A stretch of DNA of 64,000 nucleotides from Alentia gelatinosa (taxonomy: Eukaryota; Annelida; Polychaeta; Phyllodocida; Polynoidae): NCBI GenBank assembly GCA_950022655.1, contig OX465579.1, positions 80,983,193 through 81,047,192 on the forward strand, in the 5' to 3' direction. Positions 46,518-59,384 of the stretch are shown here, piece by piece. How positions within the stretch are numbered: position 1 is the stretch's first letter; every line of letters begins with the position of its first letter. The notes beneath the pieces were generated by a model. That model made no database searches, was not told the DNA's origin, and saw only the letters and a program-made list of their open reading frames with translations. The position numbers and the translations under genes were made by a program.

Positions 46518-46740
46518 ATGCTGGAGACACACCAAGCGAGTAACGCGACGATTTTCGGAATCGCCAACACAAAATGGCGTATATGTGAGCTATTATTTCA
46601 TATTTCACCTGATTATTGCGTCAGATACGCTAAATTATTGGTGGGAGATATTACTATGAAATGATATCGCACATGAACGCAAATTTTTGTTGGCGATTCT
46701 GGAGATCGCTGCCGTTACTCGCTTGGTGTGTCCCCGGCAT
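46518..46740. mobile_element. 223-bp MITE with about 52-bp inverted ends
   Basis: The left end (46518-46569) starts ATGCTGGAGACACACCAAGC and continues GAGTAACG to AATCGCCAACA. The right end (46688-46740) is its inverted copy with about 85% identity, including an identical GACACACCAAGCGAGTAACG. The interior of about 118 bp is AT-rich and non-coding. The flanks TTA/TAA could be a 3-base duplication of PIF/Harbinger type, but the ends are ambiguous. Confidence 0.85.
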
Positions 46741-48283
46741 AAACTAACACGATTGAAAATATTACCACCAGTTGTAACTGTATATCCGCATTCTGTAGAC
46801 GGACCATGTGTATAACAACTTCATGAACTCGGTGTTACAACGGACGATATTCATAGTATTCTCATACGGCACCCACGAATGAAGTATCAACGTCATTACC
46901 ATGTTTATCACAGTATATATATAGTCTCTGACTATAAAAAGCCATGTCTTAAGAAAATGAATAGGGCTATCTGGTCTACGATAGCTCTCTCTTAAAGCGG
47001 CAAATCCCCTTTGCTCAGGATTGTCTATTTTAGAATCTTATTCTGTGGGGGCCTGTCGGTTTCACAAGTAGCAATTATCTTAAATGTAATTACTCTATAC
47101 AAATCCAGGCATATTTAAGTGCCCTGCACTATATTTAGTGACAATCAGAGATCATAGAGTGGGAATCTCTCAGGTGAACATAACTACGAGAAGGGATTTT
47201 ATGGCCAGGAGGAAAGCTGGGACCCAGCCATAGAGGTCATTCCCGTGTCGGCGCCCTCCCCAATGCCAACCAGTCTTTGGTACCACGACGAGGATCAAGA
47301 AGCATCCTGTATATTAATCTGGTTCCACTTGCAATATAGCGGGAACATAGTATTCTGAATGACATTAGCCAAGTTGTAATAATGTTACCTGTGACCTTAT
47401 CTCGAATCATTATCCTTAAAAAAACCATTGCCTTTATATTTGGAAAAACCTATGAATGCAACCATGGTCAGACAAGTTCAATTACAATAATAAATGTGTG
47501 GTAGAGCTATTGGACATATCCATACTATTCAATTGCAACAAGTACTGGCTAAGGTTCATCATAGATAAGTCTGATAGAACATATTGGACGTTAAACTACC
47601 GAAACAAACAAACAAACAAACGTCATAGACTCGTTCGAGTAGTTGACTATGAAAAGTCTATTAAATTGATAAACTAAATCAAGATAAATATTTTGCAGGC
47701 AGGCAACCCGCAAAAGGCGGGGTATGGCGGGAGGGTTAAGGGGATGGGGAGATGTTGGGAAGTAGTAGGCAAAGTGACCGAGGCCATTCTCAAGCTACTT
47801 CCGCACAATCTCAACATGCTGCTGGTTTGGATAGCATCAAATTGGTGAATGAAATATTCAAACAGATTATAAAATCACTCTGCTATTCTACAGTGCGTAC
47901 ATGCATCCGCTTGGAAAAATAATTTCACCTGTGTCTAGTGTTGGTTAAGGCTTAAAACGCCTGGACCGATCAGTCGGTGATTAACGCCGTTCCTCCCACT
48001 CATCCCTTTTTAGCTAGGCATCTCGATGGAGTGGTTCCTGGTGTCAACAAAGGCACCAGACGGGGTTCATCTATAGTAGTAGTAGAGTTCTGGTCTAAGG
48101 CAGCTATCTTGTGGTTCAACCATGTAAATTTTAATTTCTTCTCTCAGCGTTGGTCAATAGGCTATAACCTCTTCCTGGGGAGGGGGCTATTGTAATAATT
48201 ACTTTCTGTTGAATATATCTGCGCTAGACAATCATGGAGCTGCCTTACCAGAAGGAATATTATACATAATTTCCATGTTATAA
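46741..48283. other. No supported gene; SINE/LINE-like tail at 47587
   Basis: GGACGTTAAACTACC at 47586-47600 followed by (AAAC)n to 47621 is another copy of the tail at 20676. Otherwise AT-rich with no coding signal. Confidence 0.45.
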
Positions 48284-48487
48284 ACAGCAAAACAGAAGCG
48301 GCACACTACAGAAACTAGAAGCGATCTCAAGCAAAATCTGATAACCCTAAATCATAAAACTAGTGAATATGAAAAGAGCCCAGAATACAGAGGTACGCGG
48401 TTATGGAATAATCTTAGGACAGAAACACAAATATTACCAACGAAGACATCTTTTAAATGGGCGATTAGGAAGGAACTAGGTGTATAA
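48284..48487 (+). pseudogene. C-terminal remnant of a LINE reverse-transcriptase ORF
   Basis: An open segment ends HTTETRSDLKQNLITLNHKT, then SEYEKSPEYRGTRLWNNLRT and TSFKWAIRKELGV with a stop at 48485. The motif (S/K)xxYRGxxLWNxL followed by a Phe-Lys helix and a stop is the characteristic end of ORF2 in CR1/Jockey-like non-LTR retrotransposons. Upstream sequence has stops in all frames, so only the last 67 codons survive. It probably marks the 3' end of a dead insertion. Confidence 0.7.
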
Positions 48488-50363
48488 GTTGGCTAAATCC
48501 TGGTTGCAGGGACAGGGTTTTCCTAGTCACTGAAAATGAGGCGAATTTTGATGTAAACGCTTTCCCTTCACCATATCACACCATTTTTCATCTTCATCTT
48601 GTCAAATCCAAGCATACTTATGGTTGTATCTTTCTTAAGTGCGGGGTGATTCACCATCCATGGAAGAACTGTCCCATGACAGAATAGGATGATTGACTGA
48701 ATAAAAAAAATTAAAAAATCCAGAGGGGTTTTGAATTGGCTAGGTTCTGGCGTTTATGACCCATAGGTTCACGCAGCCTTTAAATAGACCGTCGACTTTT
48801 TGTGGACAGTATCAGAAGGTCCTAATAGCCTGATAACCACGATTTATTAACCAACTGACTGTCTTTAGTGCTATTGATGCCCATTATCACAGCAATAACA
48901 CCGTTGGTGTTTGATGATACCGTTAGATGAAAGCATGACACACTATAAATGTAGAAATAAAATGGTGTATCGATTTGCATAATGATAGCTTGCTCGGGCT
49001 AGCTAGGTGATTGACCGTGGACATAGATACCGTGATAAACAATCAAACATTTTCGGAATGGAATTCCTTTGTTCGCAAATTGGAATTTATATGAGGGCAT
49101 TTTTATCATAACTGAATTTAAGGAATTACTGATCCGATGTTAATATAAAATTACTTCACTTGGTGAACTCGGAATGCCAATAAAGAAGTTTTATTAAACA
49201 TATAAAATTGATTTCATGATATAAAATGGTAGACACTACGCTTCGGATAAGAGGAACATCTGGTTGTCAGAGCTATATAGATGATACCACGATAATTGGG
49301 ATGATAATACGAGCACAATGGTACAGTAATGTTACGAAGAATATATCAAGACAGGCCATTATTTAGTCACCACATTTAGATCATAAATGAACTACATTTA
49401 GGGTGTGGCGGGTGGAAATGTCTTTACATGCACGTGATGTGTGGAGAAGGAATGTAATGTGCGGGAGAATCTAGTCATACGAGGCAAACGTATGCATGGG
49501 GATTACGCAAATCGCGCAGTGAAAGAGATGGCAGAAGGGCTCAACAGTCTTTGAAAGTTTCAGCTGGAAACGCATATATATGTTTACAATTTTGATACGA
49601 TTCCATGCGTTTAGATGTTGCCCCAGTATAGTCTAGTCTTATTGTAAACCTCATACAATACATAAATGTGTCCAAAAACAATTCATTTTTGAAGTTACGC
49701 AGATTACGCTAATGTGCATGCAAATTTATTACGCAGGTTAAGTATGAGACTGTTATGTTATAGCGTTTTGTGTGAGGTCCGGTTTCTAAATTATTAGCCC
49801 AGTTTTTATGAGCACGGGGCTAGATTCTCCAGTTACCAATGAGGCATAAGTACCACAGGTCATGCACCCGGTCTCCACCAGCTCACCATGCAACCTGGGA
49901 GTTACTCACCTATAGACTGAAACACCCCGAGGAGCTACTCACTCAGATTTCAGAGCAGCTCACAGCTTGCTCCCTGTGACTGGGCGCATCTGGTTCCCCG
50001 CCGCGTTGCGAATGGGAAGAAAATATGCGGCTCGGTGCTTAACTCTTTGAAACATACATATTTCCTCCCAGCCCCAACCACCATGATACCACCGAATGGT
50101 TTTCTTCTAGGTGAATTCCGCATATTGTTATCCCATGGAATCATCAATATGTGCTGGTGATAATAGCTATAAATATATAAAACTTGATTATTCCTTGCAG
50201 TTGGTTTCAGTCTAGCTCATATGCAACAAGTGGGAAGGGGTGAAAAAATGAAAATTGTTTTGAATGTGTATGACCTGCGCCGTATTCTAGTACGCCAACC
50301 CTACACCGGTGACCTGCCAGAAACTGAAGTTTAGGCTATCAATCTCTGATTCTTTCGTTGCAG
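48488..50363. other. No supported gene
   Basis: AT-rich sequence, some of it probably the 3' UTR of the LINE remnant. Minus-strand donors GTGAGTAAC (about 49905) and GTGAGTAGC (about 49940) are excellent, but the frames before them stop just short, so they could only border an untranslated or terminal exon. A GAGCAGCTC motif lies at 49953. Confidence 0.35.
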
Positions 50364-50426
50364 TTGAAGCCAAGTGTTGTAAACATAGTGGTAATTCACA
50401 GTAAACTGGGCCATAGTAGCGTATTG
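50364..50426 (+). CDS. Candidate 63-base exon with good splice sites
   Basis: CTGATTCTTTCGTTGCAG|TTG is a strong acceptor. Twenty-one codons (LKPSVVNIVVIHSKLGHSSV, L) run to TTG|GTAAGC, a good donor. Phase 0 at both ends. TAGCGTATTGGTAAG across the donor also resembles a tRNA A box, so a tRNA-derived SINE head is an alternative. It is on the opposite strand to the candidate at 50675. Confidence 0.3.
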
Positions 50427-50674
50427 GTAAGCACAGTGGTCTGCGACTCCATAATTTATCCATAATGGTGACGAAATTGCGAGCTATAGTGCAGTGCTGA
50501 ATCTTTACATCGTCCCTATTCCGCTTTCGGTCAACCCCACTAATGCATCTGGGCCACCCATGCCTTTGTGCGGTTCATACCTATCAGAAATGTCCGTAAC
50601 TATCAAAAATGACTTGGTTTGAGACTTGTTGACATGCCTTTTCCACACCATGCTAACTTTCAGATTCTACTCAC

Positions 50675-50708
50675 GTGAGGTTCGATGTAGACCTGATTAT
50701 AGATTCGC
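50675..50708 (-). CDS. Candidate 34-base minus-strand exon
   Basis: On the minus strand TTATATTTAG precedes one leading base and 11 codons (RIYNQVYIEPH), followed by CAC|GTGAGTAG, a strong donor. The single leading base completes the codon left by the minus exon at 58138 (GA|G, Glu), so it could be the next exon of that gene after a 7.4-kb intron. Very short, hence low confidence. Confidence 0.25.
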
Positions 50709-53700
50709 CTAAATATAATTTTCCTTAATGACTGTCATATATAAACTGGATTGAAACATTCTAGTATGCCTTTAGATTTGTATCGGATCGCAATACTTTA
50801 TATGATGATTCTACTTAATCTTCCGTATAACAACATTCTGTGTAGATAGAGTTCTATTGACTGCAAGGTAAATAGGTAAATAACGATACTTCCTCTCCCA
50901 CCGAACATAGGATGTACAGGAAGAGTGAGTGAGTATGGAAGTGGATGGAGAAGGTAGTTGATCGCGTCAGGAATGTGAGACCTATAATATAAATGGAAGA
51001 TGGCTTTGAGGATAATCCCATCACCTTTACCCTTTGCTCAAGGAAGATAGGATAACGAATATAAATACGCCATCAGCAACACAACAACCTAACTTCACCT
51101 GAATATCGCTTCATGTGAGTGAAATGGGTATTTCAGCTGCCTCAAAGCTATGTGGGTCAGGCATGCCAGAATGGGTTGGGTGGGGAAGAACACCATATGC
51201 ACCTAATCGTACATGGGGAAGGGGCAGGAATGACATCTAATCTCTACAAACATATCATGTAAACTACAAAGGAATAATGTCTTGTAAGAAGTTTACCTTT
51301 CAAATAAAGAATCTATCATTCCCAATTGACATAATCGTGTATGTGGCGCCTAATCAACTCATATATACCAATAAAACTGTACTTAACCTGATTTGTTGCA
51401 TTCTTGATGTCGTCTTATAAATATATTTCGGCTATATTTAGATGAGAATGCCTCCCTTGCACACTCCAACGGAATTGTTGCTTCTATGTAGGTATATCTA
51501 TGTGGAGAGTTATCTTCCTCTCCAGCACCCTAAAAAGCTGCAGGACTCTTCGTGCAGTCTCGGATGTGGTGTTGCCTCTCCCGAGTGCTGAGTGTAAAAA
51601 CAAAAGGCAGAGTCACTGTCTATAGTCATTTAGCGACGCTCCAGGCAGCTGGGCGCTCTTTGCTGTCAGTAGGGACACAGACAAGTAGAGGGTGAATAAC
51701 CCTCCCACTTCTCTTTTTTTTGTTAGTGAGCTGCTTGTGTCATTTTTCAGGATCTGCTCAAGTCAATGGAGCCATGTGGGTGACCCGAAACCGCCTCCTT
51801 GTCTCTTTATGTGGGCATGTTTAAAGAGGAATTTCCCTATTTTGACGAAGGATAGGTATTTTTTCTGAAAATCTAACTAAAATTAAAATTTAAAATAAAA
51901 AAAAGAACTACTCCAAGGAAAAGAGAGACCGGAGATACCCGATGACAGACAGAGTCATTCTGTCCCTGTCCGTAACTACACAGATGTTTCTCACTTCTGT
52001 GTCACGGGATATTTCATGTCATCTAGCTCTACACATGGACCTAGCAAAGGAGTTCCAATTCTATGATGTGCACTACCACATTGATATGGTAGTGACGTTG
52101 GTAGTGCATTCCCGGGGTTTGCGTTCAAGCACTGCCGTTTTTTCACATTGTATACTTCCCCATGATATCATCCTGGTAGTTGATATAGTTATCAATGCAT
52201 AGCACTAAAACATATCACTGCACATTTTTCACTGGTATATAGCCCCAGCTACCACTAAAACCTAAAAGAGGAAAGTACTCTGTAAAGACACTCATCATCG
52301 AACATCAAGGTCTGTCCTAAACCACCCTTAATCACTACACTGACAGGATGGTAAAATATAAGAGCTTATTCAACCACCACAGTGCCTTATACCAGCTCAG
52401 GCTGTATCTATATTCAAACGACCTTTCCCTCATAATATTATCTAATCGCACTCTCACCCTCATAACATCAGCTTTACCTTCAAATAAATCACATAGAACC
52501 ATGAACAACTACATTCCCACTCCCAATACATCATAAAATATCACCGCAAGTCCCACACTGGAAACTAATCAAGGGGTAGTATAAAAAAAACCATTTGATA
52601 ATTACAAAGTAGTCCAGCCCCCCCTTTGTCAGTATTATTTCTGTAACTTGAGGGTGTCCCAGTCACCGGCTGGGAGCTAGGCTTCATTAGAAGGCATGCT
52701 TGTGCAGACCATTACAAGCTATTAGAGCAAGCCGAGCTGATGGGGAGCAGCTCGTCAAATACGATGGGCACGTGTCAACTGGAGCAGACATGAGGGATTG
52801 GTGTGTTGTGCTCTCGGACCTTAGCATGTCTTCAGCGACCCGATTCTTGCATATAGCATTACCATCCTGCATCAGCCGATGGGTAATGGTATGGTTTCAC
52901 TGCCGAAACTCCATCAGTTATCCAACAGTTATGGGTGCATTCCAATGGAGAAAGCAATGTGTTCATCGGTAACTAGTGGTTGCCTACTAAAAGCAGAGTC
53001 TGCCACTAGTAATAGAGGACGGTGGGATCCGAAATGATGTGAACAATTTGTGCACAGCATGATATCTTTCGTTATCGATAATATATAAGACTTGAGTGTT
53101 GCTGACAAATAAAATGAACGACAACTGTGCATCATTTGATGCAGACATGTAGGAATATTAAGAGGTTTTACAGCTACGCAAATACTCAGAGCCGTGAGAT
53201 ATAAAATGATCCAGCATGACTGGGAGTCTGGCCTACTTTTTGCCCCACGAAGTCGGTCAGTTTCCTCTTTCAACGTTTCCTTCAGTCTTTAGTCTGAGTT
53301 AATTTATTACATGTATATAAAACAAAACAATATGGAGCCGCCCAAATGTTTGTAAGGAAGGATTATTACATTTTTTTGCTTACGACTGAAACAATGATGG
53401 TCTCATTATTTTGTTGGATGAGGATGTGGTTTTATTGTTTTCGTTCCCCGCTTACTTAAGAATTTCCCGAGAGAGGAAACTCAGCAACGTGAATATTTGG
53501 ACCAAACAGATGGTGAAGAAATTGTAAAAATCACAGAACCAGAATGCGGAGCTCAGACTATTCCAATTCATATTGGTTTACTTTGTTGTGCATTCTGAGG
53601 TCAGCTGCTACCATCCAGCCCTAGCAAAAAAGAATCTGAATTATTTCATGGGATCTATATTGCAGGGCTAAACTTAGGCATATTTACGTATCACCAGAAC

Positions 53701-55130
53701 ACAACTTAAAAGCCGATAGCAGTTGAAATACAGGACGGAAATGTGTCATCAGTTATATTTCGTTACTTCTCTAGGTATTTTCATCAATCACTCAGTGACG
53801 CTACATGAAATACACAATTTGAAGTGTCTTTCCTGTAAACTCCTATTCGTTCACTGTGCATTAATATCGTGCACCATTGGTATGGAAAACCTAGCAACCA
53901 ACTATGTGTATTTGTTAACCAGCATCAACCTTTTGATCCAATCAGGTGAAACGCATGTGGGTATATATCAATATTCAAGACATCAATGCTTTTGTATTCA
54001 TCGTTAAAAGTTCTCACGATGAAGGTGCCAAATCTTATATCAGAGGCCTTCCTCTCTCTCTGTATGATGCCATACTTTTTTGAACATCCAAATAGTAGAT
54101 TTATGATCAGAATCACTACCAAGGATCATAGAAAAATTATATTCTGAATAGGCATCACCCGTGACCACGATCTGAAGCTGGGGTGTTTTTTATTGCGAGC
54201 AAATCAGCGGAGCGACTCAATGTGAACCATCTGTCTTGATAAGAATCACTTTATGCTAGCACCACGTGGGGCCAGAAGGGGCGAATGTTTTTACCCTTTG
54301 TGAAATATGCAGCATGCACACGGGGGGAAAAGATGGGCAGGGGGTGGCTAGAGAAAACAACCGATCTAGTTTTTATGACTTTAATCCGAAATCTCAGCAA
54401 CATTCTACATTTCGCTTCTCTCACGATGATAGGGAGGTGTTATCGCAGAGGCGACGTCAGAGCGAACCGAGCGGACGGTTCTTATTTTCAGCGTAAACCT
54501 GCAGGAAATCAAAGGATTCCCACGATGCGGGGTTACAGTCGGAGATTACAGATGTGGGGATGGTTAACTAACTCTATGATGGCTATCCCCGTCCTAACAC
54601 AACACTTATCTTCCCTGCGGGCGCAGCCTGTGTGCATCCAAACAGATAAGTGGTGACGACTGGCCATCCATCCACAACACGCTCCCCCATCTCTGAGATA
54701 TTTTTTATCTGGTGTATTTTCTAGGCACGCCTCTCTGTTAGTGGTATGCGTTTTATTACGGCCCAAGTATGGGTTATCTGGCAGGGCCCAAGGTCTGCAG
54801 ATACTCTGCGGTTAGTTTTATCAGGTTTCACTGTAGGGAGGAGCCTTGGTACATGGGTCACCCTTGGGTTTTATCTCCACATCTGGCTTCCACTAAGCTG
54901 TACATGCACAGCTTTCAATAAGTTGTACCTGTGTATCTTTCACTAAGGATAGACAGGTGTGGGAAGAGTAGCAGTGACTGGGAACTATGTCTGGGTAGGA
55001 CCAAGGCATGTCTAGAGCACAGACATATCTGTAGTAACGACTCTACATATTCGAGGTCGGGCTGTATAGTGTAGACATGTATTTGGCAGAAATAGGCGAG
55101 AGTATTCATACTGGTTGTTAAATTTGTAAT
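50709..55130. other. Long stretch without a supported gene
   Basis: Mostly AT-rich. Plus frames at 52706-52890 (ending near TGG|GTAATG) and after a good acceptor at 54629 (LCASKQISGDDWPSIHNTLP, then HL and stop) look slightly protein-like but are unsupported. GAGCAGCTC occurs at 52745. No repeats of note. Confidence 0.35.
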
Positions 55131-55640
55131 GCCCCAGTCACACTGTCGTAAAAAATGGCGTTTTCCCGTCTACGCACGTCTTCGTTCTTTTAGTAGTGAC
55201 TTTTTAACTTATTTTGAAATAATTATATAAATGTGCGGTGATGCGCGGGAAAATGCGGAGTTGCGTTTGAGTTGGAATGCATAAACGAAAGTGAACAAAA
55301 CGTGATAATAACACCGTGTTAGAATTACTTTTAAGAAATGTATGCCCCAGTCATACTGCCGTAAATGTTCGGCATATTTTCCACTCATAAAAAAGAGAAC
55401 AGTGGGCATCGTGTAAATACGGCGTAAATTCAACATGCTTATCTCTCATTACGTAATTCGAGTCACACTGGCGTAAATGCTGGCGGCCTTTACAGGGATC
55501 ATCACATATCGGCTATGGATTGGAAACCTATCTGTTTGCTTTGCCTTAACGTTCTATTACGTTTCTCAATGTTCATCAACGTTTATTTACGCTTCTCTAC
55601 ACATTGGGGCGTTTTACCGCATTCATTTACGCATCAAAAG
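55131..55640. repeat. Block of repeated CAGTCACACTG / GTAAA-rich units
   Basis: GCCCCAGTCACACTGTCGTAA at 55131 recurs as GCCCCAGTCATACTGCCGTAA at 55344 and as GAGTCACACTGGCGTAAA at about 55460. Between and after them many GTAAA, TTTACGC and ACGTTTAT words appear in both orientations. This looks like nested or rearranged copies of a non-autonomous DNA element whose ends carry GCCCCAGTCACACT. A clean inverted partner was not found. Confidence 0.6.
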
Positions 55641-58137
55641 TGCCTTTGTCATCCTCTGTCGCGATACATTATTGTTACTATTGAATATAGAATAGAATGC
55701 ATGAGAATTGAAAATCTATTAAATTCCTGGCACTCCACCCGATATATTCTTCAACGGGCGTCCCGAAGTGAAGGAACTATGAACCGCTATGCATCTATAG
55801 AGATCCTGAAGGTGTACACCCTGGATGCAGCCATGTGGTAGAGGTGACTGCGGTAGGGTTAGACAAATTAGTAGAGGCTGTGATAATGGTATCTAAGCAA
55901 CCAGACAGGGGATTGATAAACTGGAGTGCCTGTGGTAGGGGTGTGTTAGGGAAGGGAATGGCTGTGATGGTGGTAGGTAGATCAGGGGTAGCTGTGCTAG
56001 GGGTGCCAGAGAGTGGCATGGGGCAAATCCCACCAGGAGATCCATCTGGGTCCTAACAGATGAGTGAGAACCGCCCCACTGGTGCAGGTAATGGGATCCT
56101 GGTAAATGCTGACCCCCATTAGCCTTGTAGGCTCAGGTGGCATAAATCCCCTCCTGTTATTGCCTACATATAGAGAACACAGAGGCACTACAGAGGACAC
56201 GTACGGGAATCACTCCAGCTCAACCTGCATGCCGGCTTTCTCACTTATTAGTGAGCTGCTCAAACCAGCCTTGCCCATATAGGTAGAGCTAAAATCAACC
56301 GTGTCCATTTAGTGAGCTGCTCAGATGTTTATTTAGTCTCTCCAACCGGCCGTGTTTTCAGTATGGAGAATATTGCGACATTCATCTCTTTTTGGAAAAT
56401 GTTTTGCGAATTACATAAAGAATTCATTTCCGTGATACCACTCATTACTTTCTATATAGAGGTGAATTTCTCTGATTTTCTTACCACGGTCTCCCACAAT
56501 TATATTAGATATACCCCAACAACTTTAAAATGCCAATTGCATCCTGAATCAATCTATATATCGTTACTAATACTCCTTCGACTTTTATCAACAATAATAG
56601 ACCTCTTGCAACACCGCTAGATGGAGAAAAGGCAAACTCGTGGTAATCTGTGGGGAACATACAGGTAGCGGGGCCCTACACGGTGGCGGTTAACACGACA
56701 GGTGTCTAGACCCATGAGCAGTGGGCCCGTGCTTTGTGAGTAATCTGTTTAGAGTACACCTTGTTTACCGAAAAGCTCAGTAGGTGACTTTACTTCAAAG
56801 GCCTTTCAGCAACATCAGAACAGTTTCTCGGAGGCAATATATGAAAGAACTCAATTAGAATCTGAGACCTTTGCCTGACTTAATGTAAATCTAGAGTTAT
56901 ATAATACCATGGCACCTGAAACCGCTTCTCACCATATAAATAGATATAGGATCACACTTAGAAAGTACATAAGGGAATTATACTATACACAGATATCATC
57001 GAGCGACCACTCAAGATCATTTTCCTGACTGAAGATGATAATTTTTGATACCATGATAATATGGGAATCTGGAATGTGAAATAAAAAGAATGAACATAGC
57101 TGTAGGTGTAATTAAGCTGGAGTTTAGTCCTATGTATGTCTGGGATATCCTTTAAGAATCAATGAATTTCAATTTGAATATATGCAAATTCTACAATTAT
57201 TCACAAACGGCCTGCCATAGAGCATGTTAGAGCAGCACTCTTTTCAAATGCCATGTCTACAATAGAAGACCTTTACCGATCGAATAAAAAACCTGACCAA
57301 ACAAACGCCAGACGAATAGTGTATGAAAGCAAAGCGCACACCCACTAGGTCTCAGCTGAGGTTTGGGCAGACAAAAGCAGTTCCCGTTGCCAGTGGCATT
57401 CATTCAGAAATTGGCGACATAATTAGCCTCATCTAAGCATAGAGAATCGAGAGTTTGAAATATGTGAATATGATATGTCCGCTTCTTTTGTCCCTTCTAT
57501 TTGCGTTTCGTTTAACGATAAACAGGTTTGTGTGATCGCTATGCCATTGTATAATTATTGGAGTCCACAATTCCATTGTTAATATGTTTACCAATGTATC
57601 AATGAGCATGTAGATGGTGTAACATCATTGAGAAATCTGCGTTATTACTAAGTGAACGATTATGTTACAGTTGCAATATTTAAAGTATTACAAATTAGTT
57701 ACTTGCCTGTTTTTATATATGTTAATGATATATTGTAACTACACATAATATTCATATCAATATTATGAATATTGAGCATCACCAGCATTGCTAATCCAGA
57801 CTTGAATTTGCCATTCAATGATTCTTGGATAACTTGCCCTAGACTAAGTGATGTGCCTTCGGCGATATTTATCTCTCAGCAAAAACCAGGGTCTGAGGAA
57901 TGAGATATCAGTCCATTGTTATTCCTTGGAAGCTAAAGCTTGGGGATGAAGAATGAGTGAGACTAGACGCTCGGAGAAGGCGTTGAATAAAAGATGGTGA
58001 GAATAGGTTTCCTTTTTTAAAGATTCAACCGCAGGACATGGTACATTCACTACATTGATAATAGGTATTTTCTGAAAGCATGTCCTGTTATATTTCTACA
58101 AAAAAAAACATTTGGGAAAATAACTTTGTTTACTCAC
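55641..58137. other. No supported gene; two GAGCTGCTC motifs
   Basis: TAGTGAGCTGCTCA-type words lie at 56253 and 56314. A Pro/Thr-rich minus frame at 55795-56019 and a plus frame at 56312-56620 are open without splice support. A hairpin AATATTCAT/ATGAATATT lies at 57747-57773. AT-rich otherwise. Confidence 0.4.
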
Positions 58138-58193
58138 TCGTCGCTCTTAGCCATGCCTGACAGTGGCTGGCGAGGGCTGATGACATAGCGCTC
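58138..58193 (-). CDS. Internal exon of a minus-strand gene, unknown product
   Basis: On the minus strand CATTGTTTTGTGTAG|GAG is a good acceptor. The exon reads ERYVISPRQPLSGMAKSD plus two bases (GA) and ends at a strong donor GA|GTGAGTAAAC. Its codons end mostly in G or C. It begins in phase 0, which matches the phase-0 end of the exon at 59238-59296. A second frame is also open, so the phase evidence is what selects this one. The peptide looks like a basic linker. No domain recognised. Confidence 0.5.
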
Positions 58194-59237
58194 CTACACA
58201 AAACAATGTGTTTATTTTCAGAATTATTGTGTAGGTCAGAGGGCCCCTGTCCTGCTCCCTTTTACTCATGTCAAGGCTGCTAGGATCTTCCCGCGCATAA
58301 AGCAAGACTAATGGAGCGATGGTTTGAAATACACCTCCATAAGTAATAGAAACCCAAGGGGAGTCTGACAAAACCGTTCAGTTATATCATGACCATAATA
58401 AATAAACTAGACTTCTGAAGCTGTTAGTCCTCCTTTTATTGCAAATATGATAAGCCACCATAACAGCTTAAGTACTTTACGATGCTGTTAATCACCATTT
58501 CAAAGGGAATTCTATGGGAATGACGCTTTCCAGGTCTGCAGACATAATTCCTTCTGCTCATTGAATCAACACAGCAGCACTACTACATAGAGAATACAAT
58601 GAGTTCTATCAGTATCGGAATCGGGAAGGCAAGGCTCGGGAGATGAGGATTGAGTGGGGCTGCTCGTTGGGGGAGAGATGGAACTGAGCTATGGTATGCA
58701 TTAAAGGGTAATAGTGTTATAGTGACGGAGCATAGGATTTGATAGTCAGGAAGGACTGAAGACTAGAAAGTTGATAGATAGGAGGTACGAGGAGGCAGAA
58801 TGATGTTGGTGAAACAGGCTGGTTACGAGGGTTGATTACTTATTTACGTTACCAAAGGCAAAACTATAATGGTAAGAGAGAACAGCCACTGGTGGTTGAG
58901 AAGGACGTGTCGCTTAACCACTATGAAGTTAGTTAGAAGTATACCGACGTGGTAGGCCGAGTACAACATGAAGAGTGAATGGAAGAGCTCAGGTGTCGGA
59001 GAGCGATCATGAGGTATGAGTGAAATGATGAGTCACAATAATGAGTAGTTGATGGGCAGAGTGTGAACAAAAGTCTCTGGAGGGCCAGGGGTTGAAGAGG
59101 GTTATAACGCACCCCCGGCACGTGTCTATGATATATTACCCCGGCGGGAAGGCCTGCCAGTGGGGCCCGGTCCCTCTCCTGGGGACTTCAACGCTAACAA
59201 ATGAGAAACATCTCGTCCTGTCAGACACAACACTTAC
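58194..59237 (-). other. Probable intron of the minus-strand gene
   Basis: Lies between the exons at 58138 and 59238 and shows no coding signal. Open minus frames at 58933-59121 are not convincing. Confidence 0.35.
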
Positions 59238-59296
59238 TTTGTTGTTTTGATCCCAATGCAGAGTGCCTCGACGCGCCACACCCACGTACTGACTAC
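59238..59296 (-). CDS. Internal exon of a minus-strand gene, unknown product
   Basis: Minus-strand reading after GCTTGGCAG gives two bases, then SQYVGVARRGTLHWDQNNK, to an excellent donor AAA|GTAAGTGTT. The two leading bases complete a Gly codon with the single base left by the exon at 63047. The end is in phase 0, as required by the exon at 58193. The pyrimidine tract before the acceptor is weak. The peptide, with alternating polar and hydrophobic residues and a Trp-Asp-Gln, looks like part of a folded domain, but I cannot name it. Confidence 0.5.
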
Positions 59297-59384
59297 CTGC
59301 CAAGCTGACTGCTAACATATATACATGCCTATGTCATTGCTACCTGCATATCTATTATGCGGAAACTGACTTACTGTCTACATA

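Noticed and set aside
52706..52890. Plus frame ending near TGG|GTAATG
   Set aside because: Neutral codon use and weak donor; not reported as an exon.
56312..56620. 102-codon plus ORF
   Set aside because: AT-rich and hydrophobic without splice support or recognisable domain.
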